Part shown: positions 41,605-50,143 of the stretch, in pieces
Numbering within the stretch: position 1 is the first letter of the stretch
Layout: the number at the start of each line of letters is the position of its first letter
NCBI GenBank assembly: GCA_035765415.1
Contig: DASTXR010000097.1
Location: 62,001-126,000, forward strand
DNA length: 64,000 nucleotides
Source: CADEED01 sp035765415
GTDB taxonomy: Bacteria; Pseudomonadota; Gammaproteobacteria; Steroidobacterales; Steroidobacteraceae
Direction of reading: 5' to 3'
Position numbers and translations under genes: made by a program
Notes under the pieces: generated by a model
Database searches by the model: none
Told to the model about the DNA's origin: nothing
What the model saw: the letters and a program-made list of their open reading frames with translations, nothing else

Positions 41605-42360
41605 TCACATGCAGCAGGAAACGGGCGGGGTGTAGCGGCCGGTGGGCGCGACTTCACCGCCTTTGCCGTACATGTTGTGCGGGCGAACCCAGTCGGTGAG
41701 GCCCCGGTCCGGCGCCTCGTTGCGCCCCTTGGGTGTGACGTCCAGGAGCCGGTAGATAGTCATGAAATCCTCGCCGCCACGGGCGAAGCACGAATAGGTG
41801 TGGAAGATGCTGCCCGCTTCGTCGCGGTAGAAGACGTTGTCGCCCGAGAGATCCTCGATGCCGGGATCGCAGGCTTCGTAGTTGTAGACGGCACGTCCGG
41901 CCTCCAGGTCCTCGGGCTTGAAAGACACGCCGAAGTCGTAGTTGAAGTCCGAGCCGTAAGACGAATAGAAGGGAACGCGCCAGCCCATGCGCTCGCGCAG
42001 CGCCGTGAGCTCCGGCATGGTCGCGCGCGCGACAGCCACGTATGACACGTCGTGATTCTCGAGATGCGGCAGCAGTCCCTCGATGTGGTCGATGCCCAAT
42101 GCGCAGCCCACGCATTGCAGCGGCTGACCGGGTCCCTGCATGACACTTTGCACCCAGAGCTGCGAGCGTCCCCGAAACAGGTCAGCAAGCCCGACGCGGC
42201 CTTCCGGGGAATCGAATACATAGTCCTTTTCCACCTTCACCCAGGGCAGGGCGCGGCGCTTTTCCGCGAGCGCATCGCGGCGGCGGGTGAACTCTTTCTC
42301 TTCCTTCAGCAGTTGCCGGCGTTCGGCGATCCACTGCTCACGATTGACGACGCGGTGCAT
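41605..42360 (-). CDS. DUF899 (thioredoxin-like) family protein
   Basis: A 251-residue protein with the DUF899 hallmarks: an N-terminal RRQLLKEEKEFTRRRDALA helix, LPWVKVEKDYVFD, LWVQSVM, CVGCALGIDHIEGLLPHL, and VPFYSSYGSDFNYDFGVSF. The fold is thioredoxin-like but no biochemical role is established. The ATG follows AAGGAG. It is 10 bases downstream of the TetR gene and is probably its regulatory target. Confidence 0.87.
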   Translation of the reverse strand: MHRVVNREQWIAERRQLLKEEKEFTRRRDALAEKRRALPWVKVEKDYVFDSPEGRVGLADLFRGRSQLWVQSVMQGPGQPLQCVGCALGIDHIEGLLPHLENHDVSYVAVARATMPELTALRERMGWRVPFYSSYGSDFNYDFGVSFKPEDLEAGRAVYNYEACDPGIEDLSGDNVFYRDEAGSIFHTYSCFARGGEDFMTIYRLLDVTPKGRNEAPDRGLTDWVRPHNMYGKGGEVAPTGRYTPPVSCCM

Positions 42361-42370
42361 GGGAGCTCCT

Positions 42371-43003
42371 TCAACTTGGGTTTTTCCTGCGCTTGCGATT
42401 AGTGGTCGAACGGCCGAACAGCAATTCGACATAGCGATACAGGTGGTCGACGCTGTCGTGGGCCGCCGCCACGTCCTGTTTCGCTTTGGCCATGATGAAA
42501 GCGCCCTGGAGCACGGCCTGGATGTGAATCGCGAGCGATTCGGGGCGCAAACCCGCAACCGGATGCTCGAGCAATGCGAGGTCGATCAAGCCCCGCAACA
42601 TGCCGACGTGGTGAGTGATCGACTGTGCGCAGGCGTCGCGAATCGCAGGGTAGGTTTCGTGGGTTTCCTGGATGGTGGTGCCGGCGTAGCAGCTCCATTC
42701 CCAGATGTCGCCGGCCAGGAGTTCCTTGCGGAAGCTCACGTAGCCGAGCAGGCGGTCGAGTGAATCGGGGAGTGCCAGGTAGGGCGCCTGCGCGAAGAGC
42801 TGCGCGGCCCGTTCGTCCCATTGGGCCGCCGCGGCGATGGCCAGGTCTTCCTTGCTGGCGAAGTGGTGGAAGAAGCTGCCCTTGGTGACGCCCGCAGCGG
42901 CGCACACGTCTTCCACGCGCGTGGCGGCGTAACCGTTGGCGCGCACCAGGTCGATGGTGGCGGTCAGCAGACGCGTGCGGGAATTCTCGGGTGTGTCGGC
43001 CAT
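42371..43003 (-). CDS. TetR/AcrR-family transcriptional regulator
   Basis: A 210-residue regulator. The N-terminal DNA-binding domain (about 8-55) reads RTRLLTATIDLVRANGYAA, then VEDVCAAAGVTKGSFFHHF, the typical TetR helix-turn-helix ending in FxHF. A helical ligand domain follows. It probably represses the operon it heads (tetR-DUF899, possibly the SDR). A perfect 18-bp dyad lies 18 bases upstream. The inducing ligand is unknown. Confidence 0.93.
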   Translation of the reverse strand: MADTPENSRTRLLTATIDLVRANGYAATRVEDVCAAAGVTKGSFFHHFASKEDLAIAAAAQWDERAAQLFAQAPYLALPDSLDRLLGYVSFRKELLAGDIWEWSCYAGTTIQETHETYPAIRDACAQSITHHVGMLRGLIDLALLEHPVAGLRPESLAIHIQAVLQGAFIMAKAKQDVAAAHDSVDHLYRYVELLFGRSTTNRKRRKNPS

Positions 43004-43020
43004 GAGTCACCGTACCGGCA

Positions 43021-43038
43021 GGTATGGCAGACCATACC
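43021..43038. promoter_or_regulatory. Probable TetR operator
   Basis: GGTATGG, four bases (CAGA), CCATACC: a perfect 7-bp inverted repeat of a size suited to a TetR dimer, located between the tetR start (43003) and the leuB stop (43072). Confidence 0.6.
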
Positions 43039-43071
43039 CGCGAGTACGTAGGCCGTCAAGCCGCGCCGGGA

Positions 43072-44133
43072 TCAGGCCTGCAGTGCGGCCACCACGGCGT
43101 CGCCCATGCGGCGCGTCGACATGGCCGGCCGGCCGTGCTCGGCGATGTCCGCGGTGCGCGCACCGTTGGCGATGCAGCGATCCACCGACTGTTCGACGGT
43201 GGCGGCTTCACGCTCGAGGCCGAGCGAGTGCCGGAGCATCAGCGCAACACTGAGGATGGTGCCGATCGGGTTGGCGATGCCGCGGCCGGCGATGTCGGGG
43301 GCCGAGCCGTGAATGGGCTCGTAGACGCCGCGTTTGCCATCGCCAATCGACGCCGACGGCAACACGCCAAGCGAGCTGGCCAGCATGGCGCCTTCGTCGG
43401 TCAGGATGTCGCCGAACATGTTCTCGGTGAGCATGACGTCGAATTCGCGCGGCCGCTTGAGCAGGTGCATTGCGGCGGAGTCGACCAGCATGTGCTCGAG
43501 GTCCACGTCGGGGAATTCCGAATGTATGACGTGTGAAGCGATTTCGCGCCACAGCCGCGACGTCTCGAGCACGTTCGACTTGTCGATGGAAACGATCTTC
43601 CTGCGGCGCTGCATCGCCAGGCGGCCTGCGACGCGCGTGATGCGCTCGATCTCGCTGGCCGAATAGCTGCACAGGTCCGTGGCCAGCGTCGGCGTGCGCG
43701 TCTTGGCGCCGAAGTAGATGCCGCCGGTGAGCTCGCGCACGAACACGAGGTCCACGCCATCGAGAATCTCGGGCTTGAGCACCGACGCGTCGCGAAGCGC
43801 CGGATGCAGCTTGATGGGACGCAGGTTGGCGTAGACACCGAGCTCGCGGCGCAGGCGCAGCAGGCCCTGTTCGGGACGCACGGGCGCCGATGGCCCCCAT
43901 TTCGGGCCGCCGATCGCGCCTAACAACACCGCGTCTGCCGCCAGGCAGGCATCGAGCGTGTCCTTGGGCAGGGGATCGCCGGTGAGATCGATGGCGATGC
44001 CGCCGAAAGGCTTCTCGTCGAGCACGAATTCATGGCCGAAACGTTTGCCGACCTGCTCGAGCACGCGCACGCCTTCAGCGACGACCTCGGGACCGATGCC
44101 ATCGCCTGCGATGACCGCGATGGTGGCTTTCAT
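43072..44133 (-). CDS. leuB: 3-Isopropylmalate dehydrogenase
   Basis: A 353-residue NAD-dependent beta-decarboxylating dehydrogenase, third step of leucine synthesis. Seen: IAVIAGDGIGPEVV, LLGAIGGPKW, LRRELGVYANLRP, VRELTGGIYFG, the catalytic-region DKSNVLETSRLW, and the adenine-binding EPIHGSAPDIAGRGIANPIGT motif. The ATG overlaps the leuD stop by 4 bases. It is the last gene of the leuCDB set. Confidence 0.96.
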   Translation of the reverse strand: MKATIAVIAGDGIGPEVVAEGVRVLEQVGKRFGHEFVLDEKPFGGIAIDLTGDPLPKDTLDACLAADAVLLGAIGGPKWGPSAPVRPEQGLLRLRRELGVYANLRPIKLHPALRDASVLKPEILDGVDLVFVRELTGGIYFGAKTRTPTLATDLCSYSASEIERITRVAGRLAMQRRRKIVSIDKSNVLETSRLWREIASHVIHSEFPDVDLEHMLVDSAAMHLLKRPREFDVMLTENMFGDILTDEGAMLASSLGVLPSASIGDGKRGVYEPIHGSAPDIAGRGIANPIGTILSVALMLRHSLGLEREAATVEQSVDRCIANGARTADIAEHGRPAMSTRRMGDAVVAALQA

Positions 44134-44702
44134 CGGTGGCTTTGCTCGTAGGCGCTGATCGCGGCGGTCTGCGACAGGAGGAAGCCGAGCTCGTCGATGC
44201 CGTTGAGCAGGCAGTAGCGCGCGAATCCTTCGAGCGGAAATTTCACCTGCGTGCCATCGGGCAGGGTGAGCGTGGTGCTGTCGACGTCGATCGACACCTC
44301 CACACCCGGGTTCGCCAGCAGCCACGCATGTGTCTGCTCGTCGACCACCACCGGCAGCAATCCATTCTTCAGGGAGTTGGTGCGGAAGATGTCGGCGAAC
44401 TCGGTGCTGACGACGGCCTGGAAGCCGAAATCCTGCAGCGCCCAGGGTGCGTGCTCCCGCGACGAACCGCAGCCGATGTTACGCCCGGCGACGAGAATCG
44501 CCGCGCCTTTCGCCTCGGGTTTGTTCAGCGCGAAGTCCGGCTTCGGATTGCCGGCGGCGTCGTAGCGCCAGTCGGCGAACAGATGTTTGCCAAAGCCGGC
44601 CTTCGAAGTGGCGGTGAGAAACCGCGCCGGGATGATCTGGTCAGTGTCGATGTTGGTCGCGGGCATCGCGACGGTGCGTGAGCGGATGTTCTTTACGGCC
44701 AT
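44130..44702 (-). CDS. leuD: 3-Isopropylmalate dehydratase small subunit
   Basis: A 190-residue swivelling subunit of isopropylmalate isomerase. Seen: NIDTDQIIPARFL, the conserved GRNIGCGSSREHAPWAL, and FADIFRTNSLKNGLLPV. It joins the [4Fe-4S] subunit LeuC to convert 2- to 3-isopropylmalate. It lies 33 bases after leuC. Confidence 0.96.
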   Translation of the reverse strand: MAVKNIRSRTVAMPATNIDTDQIIPARFLTATSKAGFGKHLFADWRYDAAGNPKPDFALNKPEAKGAAILVAGRNIGCGSSREHAPWALQDFGFQAVVSTEFADIFRTNSLKNGLLPVVVDEQTHAWLLANPGVEVSIDVDSTTLTLPDGTQVKFPLEGFARYCLLNGIDELGFLLSQTAAISAYEQSHR

Positions 44703-44735
44703 GTTCTGCGAGTGAGCTCTGTCAGTTGAATTCTG

Positions 44736-46139
44736 TTAGTTAAACTCTCTGGGATCAGTCACCCGCCCGCGGATGGCGGAGGCCGCGGCGGTTTCGGGAC
44801 TCGCGAGCAGCGTGCGCGCACCCTGGCCCTGGCGTCCTTCGAAGTTTCGATTGCTGGTGCTGATGGAATAGTGGCCCGTGGGCACGAGGTCGCCGTTCAT
44901 GCCGAGGCACATCGAGCAGCCGCTCTCGCGCCATTCGGCGCCGGCATCGAGAAACACGGTGTGCAGGCCTTCGGCCTCGGCGGCGCGCTTGACCGATTGG
45001 GAGCCCGGCACCACGAGCATCTTCACGCCGACGGCGAGCTTGTGGCCGCGCAGCACACGCGCGGCGTTGCGCAGGTCCGAGAGACGGCCGTTGGTGCAAC
45101 TGCCGACGAACACGTTCTGCACGGGTACTTCGGAAATGATTTGTCCGGCAGTGAGACCCATGTACTTCAGCGCCTTCTCGAATACGGCATCACCCTGGGT
45201 GGGCACCGCGCCGGTGATCGGTGCGACCATGCCCGGGTGGGTGCCATACGTGACCATCGGCACCAGCGTTGCGGCATCGATGTCGATGGAGCGATCGAAG
45301 GTGGCGCCGGCATCGGTGGGTAGTTTGCTCCAGCGCGCCACCGCCGCGTCCCACGCCGCGCCCTTGGGCGCGCGTGGCGTGGCCGCGAGATATTCGAACG
45401 TGGTCGCGTCCGGCGCGATCATTCCCGCGCGGGCACCGGCTTCGATGGACATGTTGCAGATGGTCATGCGCTCGTCCATCGACATTGCTTCGATGGCCGC
45501 ACCGCGATACTCGAGCACGTAGCCCGTGCCGCCCGACACGCCGATCTTGCCGATGATGGCCAGGATCAGGTCTTTCGCGGTAACACCTTTCGGCAATGCG
45601 TTCACGACGTTGATCGCGAATGTTCTGGGCCGGCGCTGCAGCAGGCACTGCGTGGCGAGCACGTGACCCACTTCCGTCGTGCCGATGCCGAAGGCGAGGG
45701 CGCCGAAGGCGCCGTGTGTCGAGGTGTGGCTGTCGCCACAAACAATGGTCTTGCCGGGCTGCGTCAGCCCGAGCTCGGGACCGATGATGTGCACGATGCC
45801 GCGGCGGCTGTCCTGGAGATTGAAGAGTTCGACGCCGAACTCCTGTGCATTGATCTCGAGCTGCCGGACCTGCTTCGCCGCCGAGTCCACGGCGATGGGC
45901 ACGCCGCCAAACACCTGCTCGGTACGCGTGGGCGTCGAGTGATCCATGGTGGCGAGCGTGAGATCCGGACGACGCAGCCGCAGGCCGCGCGAACGCAGTT
46001 CCGTGTAGGCCTGCGGTGTCGTCACCTCGTGCGTGAGGTGCAGGTCGATGAAGAGGACGGCGGGGGTATCGGCGGTCTCGGGAACCACGACGTGGTCTTC
46101 CCAGACTTTCTCGAACATGGTTTTTGGCAAGGTACTCAT
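44736..46139 (-). CDS. leuC: 3-Isopropylmalate dehydratase large subunit
   Basis: A 467-residue aconitase-family protein (E. coli LeuC 466). Seen: FIDLHLTHEVTTPQAY, TMDHSTPT, CGDSHTSTHGAFG, and the [4Fe-4S] cysteines in FVGSCTNGR and SGCSMCLGMN, plus STSNRNFEGRQG. The ATG at 46139 was chosen by homology; a longer reading from 46178 would run into the REP-like palindrome. A palindromic repeat separates it from ilvE. Confidence 0.96.
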   Translation of the reverse strand: MSTLPKTMFEKVWEDHVVVPETADTPAVLFIDLHLTHEVTTPQAYTELRSRGLRLRRPDLTLATMDHSTPTRTEQVFGGVPIAVDSAAKQVRQLEINAQEFGVELFNLQDSRRGIVHIIGPELGLTQPGKTIVCGDSHTSTHGAFGALAFGIGTTEVGHVLATQCLLQRRPRTFAINVVNALPKGVTAKDLILAIIGKIGVSGGTGYVLEYRGAAIEAMSMDERMTICNMSIEAGARAGMIAPDATTFEYLAATPRAPKGAAWDAAVARWSKLPTDAGATFDRSIDIDAATLVPMVTYGTHPGMVAPITGAVPTQGDAVFEKALKYMGLTAGQIISEVPVQNVFVGSCTNGRLSDLRNAARVLRGHKLAVGVKMLVVPGSQSVKRAAEAEGLHTVFLDAGAEWRESGCSMCLGMNGDLVPTGHYSISTSNRNFEGRQGQGARTLLASPETAAASAIRGRVTDPREFN

Positions 46140-46155
46140 TAACGTTCCGGAGAAT

Positions 46156-46201
46156 GGGGACTGGCACCATTTTCGCAAAGCCGAAAATGGAGCCAGTCCC
46201 C
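46156..46201. repeat. REP-like palindrome between ilvE and leuC
   Basis: A 20-bp stem with a single A/A mismatch: GGGGACTGGC and GCCAGTCCCC at the ends, CCATTTTCG and CGAAAATGG inside, around a 6-base loop. The terminal GGGGACTGGCACC resembles intergenic REP elements moved by REP-associated tyrosine transposases. It lies in the leuC leader and could also stall or protect the transcript. Only one copy was seen in this window. Confidence 0.6.
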
Positions 46202-46227
46202 TAACTAATTGACGTCGCCGACAGTGA

Positions 46228-47184
46228 TCAGCCGGCCACCGCGGCGCGCGGTGCGTTCATGTCGACGTAGTCGAGCCAGCCCCATTTGTCCTGGGTCTTG
46301 CCCTGCACGAGGCCGAAGTAGGCGGCCTGCAGCTTCTGCGTGATGGGGCCGCGTTTGCCGTTGCCGATCTGGATGGCATCGACCGAGCGGATCGCCGCCA
46401 CTTCCGTGGCGGTGCCGGTGAAGAACAATTCGTCGGCGAGGTACAGCATCTCGCGCGGGATGGCGATCTCGCGGACTTCGATGCCTTGCTCCTTCGCCAG
46501 CGTCATGACGGTGTGACGCGTGATGCCATTGAGCAGCGAGTGGGCCACGCCCGGTGTGTACAACACGCCGTCCTTGATGAGGAACAGGTTTTCGCCGGCG
46601 CCTTCGCTGACGGTTCCATCCGAGGACAGGCCGATGCCCTCGACGAACCCCAGCCGCTTGGCCTCGAGACCGATGAGCTGGCTGGAAAGATAATTGCCGG
46701 CAGCCTTGGCCATGGCGGGAATGGTGTTGGGCGCGACGCGCTGCCACGACGACACGCAGACATCGACGCCTTCGTCTTCGGCGGCACCGAGATACTTGCC
46801 CCATTCCCAGGCGGCGATGGCCACTTCCACGGGCGGGTCGATCTTGGGCACCACGCCGATCTCGCCATAACCGCGAAATGCCACCGGCCGCAGGTAGGCG
46901 CCCCGCGCGAGGCCGTTCTGCGCGATGACCTCACGCTGGCCGTGGTTGATCTGCTCTTCGGTGAACGGCACGTTGATGCGGTAGATTTTCGCGGAATCGA
47001 ACAGGCGCCGCGTGTGGTCACGCAGCCGGAAGATGGCGGGCCCGCGCGGCGTCTCGTAGGCACGCACGCCCTCGAACACCGAAGAGCCGTAATGCAGCGC
47101 GTGCGAGAGCACGTGCACGGTGGCCTTTTCCCAGGGCACCAGTTTGCCGTTGAACCAGATGTATTTCGTTGCGGGTATGGGCAT
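46228..47184 (-). CDS. ilvE: Branched-chain amino acid aminotransferase
   Basis: A 318-residue fold-type IV PLP aminotransferase for the final step of Leu, Ile and Val synthesis. Seen: YIWFNGKLVPWEKA, ALHYGSSVFEGVRAY, FRLRDHTRRLFDSA, the lysine region AKAAGNYLSSQL, and EGAGENLF and FFTGTATEV. It lies between leuA (20 bases upstream) and leuC on the same strand and is likely part of the attenuated ilvC transcript. Confidence 0.95.
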   Translation of the reverse strand: MPIPATKYIWFNGKLVPWEKATVHVLSHALHYGSSVFEGVRAYETPRGPAIFRLRDHTRRLFDSAKIYRINVPFTEEQINHGQREVIAQNGLARGAYLRPVAFRGYGEIGVVPKIDPPVEVAIAAWEWGKYLGAAEDEGVDVCVSSWQRVAPNTIPAMAKAAGNYLSSQLIGLEAKRLGFVEGIGLSSDGTVSEGAGENLFLIKDGVLYTPGVAHSLLNGITRHTVMTLAKEQGIEVREIAIPREMLYLADELFFTGTATEVAAIRSVDAIQIGNGKRGPITQKLQAAYFGLVQGKTQDKWGWLDYVDMNAPRAAVAG

Positions 47185-47204
47185 TTGCCTGAACTCCGGA
47201 ATTG

Positions 47205-48764
47205 TTAGACCGCGGCCTGCGCGACTCGCGTGCGCGCCAGCGTCGCGGAAGCGAGTTCGATGCGATTGATCACTTCGAGGAAGGCCTGTGTAGCGGACTC
47301 GACGATGTTGGTACTGACGCTCGAGCCGCGATAAGTGCGCTGATTGTACTCCACGTACACCAGCGCTTCGCCCTGCGCGTCCTCGCCGGCCGATACGCTG
47401 CGCACTTCGAACTTGCGCAGCACCACCTGCACGCCCGTGGCGCGTTCAATGGCCTTCAATGCCGCATCCACCGGCCCGTCGCCCGTGGCGCGCATTTCGA
47501 TCTCCCGGCCATCGCTGTTGCGCAGGCGGACGGTCGCTTCGGCCACCTTGCTTCCGTCGGATGCGGTGCGCAGGTTGAGCAGCGACCAGGGACCGGCCGC
47601 GGCGTGTTCGGCCTGCAACACGAGGGCTTCGATGTCGCCGTCGTAGAGCTCCTTCTTCTTGTCTGCCAGCGTCTTGAATTCCTCGAACACGCGTGCGAAT
47701 TCGACTTCGTCGAGCTCGAAGCCGAGCTCCTTGATGCGATCGCGCAGCGCGTGACGGCCGCTGTGTTTGCCGAGCACCAGCGAGGAGCGCGACAGCCCCA
47801 CGTCCTGCGGCCGCATGATTTCGTACGTGGAATGGTGCTTGAGCATGCCGTGCTGGTGAATGCCCGACTCGTGTGCGAACGCGTTCTCGCCGACGATCGC
47901 CTTGTTGCGCGGAATCGGCACGCCGACGATGTTCGCCAGCATGCGCGATGTCGGATACAGGCGCGTGGTGTCGATGCCGGTGTCGAGGTTGAAGAACGCG
48001 TCGCGCGTCTTCAGCGCCATGACGACTTCTTCGAGTGAGCAGTTGCCGGCACGTTCGCCGATGCCGTTGATGGTGCATTCGATCTGCCGCGCGCCGGCGA
48101 CGACCGCCGTGAGGCTGTTCGCCACCGCCATGCCGAGATCGTCGTGGCAGTGGACCGACAGGCGGATCTTGTCGATGCCGCGCACGTTCTTGCGCAGGTA
48201 GCGGAACAGCTCCGCGAATTCGTCGGGCACGGTGTAACCCACCGTGTCCGGGATGTTGACCGTGCTGGCACCGGCGTCGATGACGGCCTCGACCACCTGC
48301 GTGAGGAAGTCGAGCTCGGTGCGCGAGGCGTCTTCGGGCGAGAACTCGACGTCGTCGCAGAGCTCGCGCGCGAACTTCACGGCTTCGACCGCGGTGCGGA
48401 TGATTTCTTCCTGCGCCATGTTCAGCTTGAACTGCCGATGGATGGCGCTGGTGGCGAGGAACACGTGGATGCGGCGATTGGCCGCAGGCGCGATCGCCTT
48501 TGCCACGTGCGTGATGTCATCGCGATTGCAGCGCGCAAGGCCACAGATGATGGGTCCCTGGACCTCGCGCGCCACCGCGTTGACGCTTTCCCAGTCGCCG
48601 CGCGAGGCGGCGGGGAAACCTGCTTCGATGACATCGACTCCCAGGTCCGCAAGCGCGCGCGCCACCCGAAGTTTCTCGGGTTGCGCCATGCTGCATCCCG
48701 GCGATTGCTCGCCATCGCGCAGCGTGGTGTCGAAGATCATCACTCGATCGCGTTTTGCGGACAT
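47205..48764 (-). CDS. leuA: 2-Isopropylmalate synthase
   Basis: A 519-residue enzyme committing 2-ketoisovalerate to leucine. The catalytic barrel (about 1-300) has FDTTLRDGEQSPG, CGLARCN, HCHDDLGMAVANS and NGIGERAGN with the metal-binding His pair. A C-terminal leucine-sensing domain (about 390-510) carries the regulatory fold. The ATG at 48764 has GGAGG upstream; a longer in-frame start would overlap ilvC. It is 29 bases downstream of ilvC. Confidence 0.96.
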   Translation of the reverse strand: MSAKRDRVMIFDTTLRDGEQSPGCSMAQPEKLRVARALADLGVDVIEAGFPAASRGDWESVNAVAREVQGPIICGLARCNRDDITHVAKAIAPAANRRIHVFLATSAIHRQFKLNMAQEEIIRTAVEAVKFARELCDDVEFSPEDASRTELDFLTQVVEAVIDAGASTVNIPDTVGYTVPDEFAELFRYLRKNVRGIDKIRLSVHCHDDLGMAVANSLTAVVAGARQIECTINGIGERAGNCSLEEVVMALKTRDAFFNLDTGIDTTRLYPTSRMLANIVGVPIPRNKAIVGENAFAHESGIHQHGMLKHHSTYEIMRPQDVGLSRSSLVLGKHSGRHALRDRIKELGFELDEVEFARVFEEFKTLADKKKELYDGDIEALVLQAEHAAAGPWSLLNLRTASDGSKVAEATVRLRNSDGREIEMRATGDGPVDAALKAIERATGVQVVLRKFEVRSVSAGEDAQGEALVYVEYNQRTYRGSSVSTNIVESATQAFLEVINRIELASATLARTRVAQAAV

Positions 48765-48793
48765 GGGGGTACCTCCATTTACTGTCGCGGTGT

Positions 48794-49792
48794 TCAGCCG
48801 CGACCCTGTTCCAGCCACGGCATGCGCGCGCGCAGCTGCGCGCCGACCTTCTCGAGCTGATGATCGAGATCGGCCTGCATGAGCGCGTTGTAGTTCGGGC
48901 GGCCGCTGGCGTTCTCGGCAATCCACTGCTTGGCGAACTTGCCCTTCTGGATTTCCTTGAGGATCTTGCCCATCTCTTTCTTGGTCTTGTCGTTGACGAT
49001 GCGCGGGCCGCGCGTGAGGTCACCGTACTTGGCCGTGTCGGAGATGAACTTGTGCATCTTGGTGAGGCCGCCTTCGTGCAGCAGGTCGACGATGAGCTTC
49101 AGCTCGTGCAGGCACTCGTAGTAAGCCACCTCGGGTTGATAGCCGGCTTCGACCAGCGTTTCGAAACCCTTGAGCACGAGATCGCTGGTGCCGCCGCAGA
49201 GCACGGCCTGTTCGCCGAACAGATCCGTTTCGGTTTCTTCCGCGAAGGTGGTCTCGAGCACGCCACCGCGCGTTCCGCCGATGCCGTGTCCATAAGCGAG
49301 CGCCTTGGCGAAGGCATTGCCAGTGGCATCCTGGTAGACGGCGATCAGGGACGGCACGCCGCGACCCTGCTGGTACTGGCGACGCACGAGGTCACCGGGG
49401 CCTTTGGGAGCGATCAGCACGACGTCGAGGTCCTTGCGCGGCTTGATCTGCTTGAAGTGGATGTTGAAGCCGTGGGCGAACAGCAGGGTGGCGCCCTTTT
49501 TCAGCGACTTCTCGACGGCGTGATAGAGATCCTTCTGTGCGAGGTCCGGCACCAGCATCGCAACGAGATCGGCGCCGTTGGCCGCATCGGCCGGCTCGGC
49601 GACCTTGAGGCCGTCCTTCTTCGCCTTTTTCCAGCTGACGCCATTCTTGCGAACGCCGACGACCACGTCGTGGCCGCTGTCCTTGAGGTTGAGCGCGTGC
49701 GCGCGGCCCTGGCTGCCGTAACCCAGGATGGCGATCCGGGCTTTCTTGAGCGCCTTCTTGTCTACGTCCTTGCCCGAGTACAACTTCGTCAT
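48794..49792 (-). CDS. ilvC: Ketol-acid reductoisomerase, class I
   Basis: A 332-residue short-form KARI. Seen: the NADPH loop ILGYGSQGRAHALNLKDSG, FAHGFNIHF, APKGPGDLVR, and metal-site glutamates in ETETDLFGEQAVLCGG and ECLHELKLIVDL. It converts acetolactate or acetohydroxybutyrate to the dihydroxy acids used by IlvD. It is the first structural gene behind the leader-peptide attenuator, 30 bases from the terminator stem. Confidence 0.97.
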   Translation of the reverse strand: MTKLYSGKDVDKKALKKARIAILGYGSQGRAHALNLKDSGHDVVVGVRKNGVSWKKAKKDGLKVAEPADAANGADLVAMLVPDLAQKDLYHAVEKSLKKGATLLFAHGFNIHFKQIKPRKDLDVVLIAPKGPGDLVRRQYQQGRGVPSLIAVYQDATGNAFAKALAYGHGIGGTRGGVLETTFAEETETDLFGEQAVLCGGTSDLVLKGFETLVEAGYQPEVAYYECLHELKLIVDLLHEGGLTKMHKFISDTAKYGDLTRGPRIVNDKTKKEMGKILKEIQKGKFAKQWIAENASGRPNYNALMQADLDHQLEKVGAQLRARMPWLEQGRG

Positions 49793-49822
49793 TGTCAGCT
49801 CCGTTTAAAACAGCGTCATAAG

Positions 49823-49860
49823 AAAAACCCCGCATCGGCTGTGGGGCCGGTGCGGGGTTT
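49823..49860 (-). terminator. Attenuator terminator of the ilvC operon
   Basis: On the minus strand AAACCCCGCA and TGCGGGGTTT form a perfect 10-bp stem with a 16-base loop, followed by TTTTTC, directly before ilvC. Its 5' arm includes CCCGCACC (plus-strand 49849-49856), which can instead pair with GGTGCGGG at the end of the leader peptide gene (plus-strand 49904-49911), giving an antiterminator. Confidence 0.88.
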
Positions 49861-49891
49861 GTTGGTGTTTGCTTGTCCGTGTATTAGCGCG

Positions 49892-50032
49892 TCAAGCAGG
49901 CGTCCCGCACCCTTGCTCCTGACTAAGGAGGCTCCCGATAAGGAGCAGGGGAACGGGAAGAAGCACTACGCCATTGAGCGCGACCGACGCGCTACGGGAA
50001 ATGGCGAGAAACTTCGAGGTATGGGCCTGCAT
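49892..50032 (-). CDS. ilv/leu operon leader peptide
   Basis: A 46-residue peptide whose residues 22-36 read VVLLPVPLLLIGSLL: ten Val/Leu/Ile codons in fifteen, the signature of branched-chain amino acid attenuation. A ribosome stalled there leaves 49904-49911 free to pair with 49849-49856 and block the terminator. One that reaches the stop at 49892 covers that stretch, and the terminator forms. No Shine-Dalgarno is visible and the likely transcript start is only about six bases upstream, so initiation may be leaderless. The peptide itself is not expected to have a function. Confidence 0.82.
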   Translation of the reverse strand: MQAHTSKFLAISRSASVALNGVVLLPVPLLLIGSLLSQEQGCGTPA

Positions 50033-50044
50033 ACAATGCGCGCG

Positions 50045-50074
50045 ATAGCAACACAGCCAGTCGTACCTTGTCAA
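50045..50074 (-). promoter_or_regulatory. Probable sigma70 promoter of the ilvC operon
   Basis: On the minus strand a consensus -35 TTGACA (50069-50074), an 18-base spacer and a weak -10 TGCTAT (50045-50050). The predicted start, near 50038, is just ahead of the leader peptide ATG. Confidence 0.5.
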
Positions 50075-50143
50075 TGAAGAACCGGCCGGTGGGAACGCTT
50101 TGTGCATGAGCGCGTAGTACCCGCAATGGCTTAAACTTTTTGC

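Noticed and set aside
46140..46178. Longer N-terminus for leuC starting at 46178.
   Set aside because: It would extend into the REP-like palindrome, and the residues added do not resemble LeuC. The ATG at 46139 gives the normal length.
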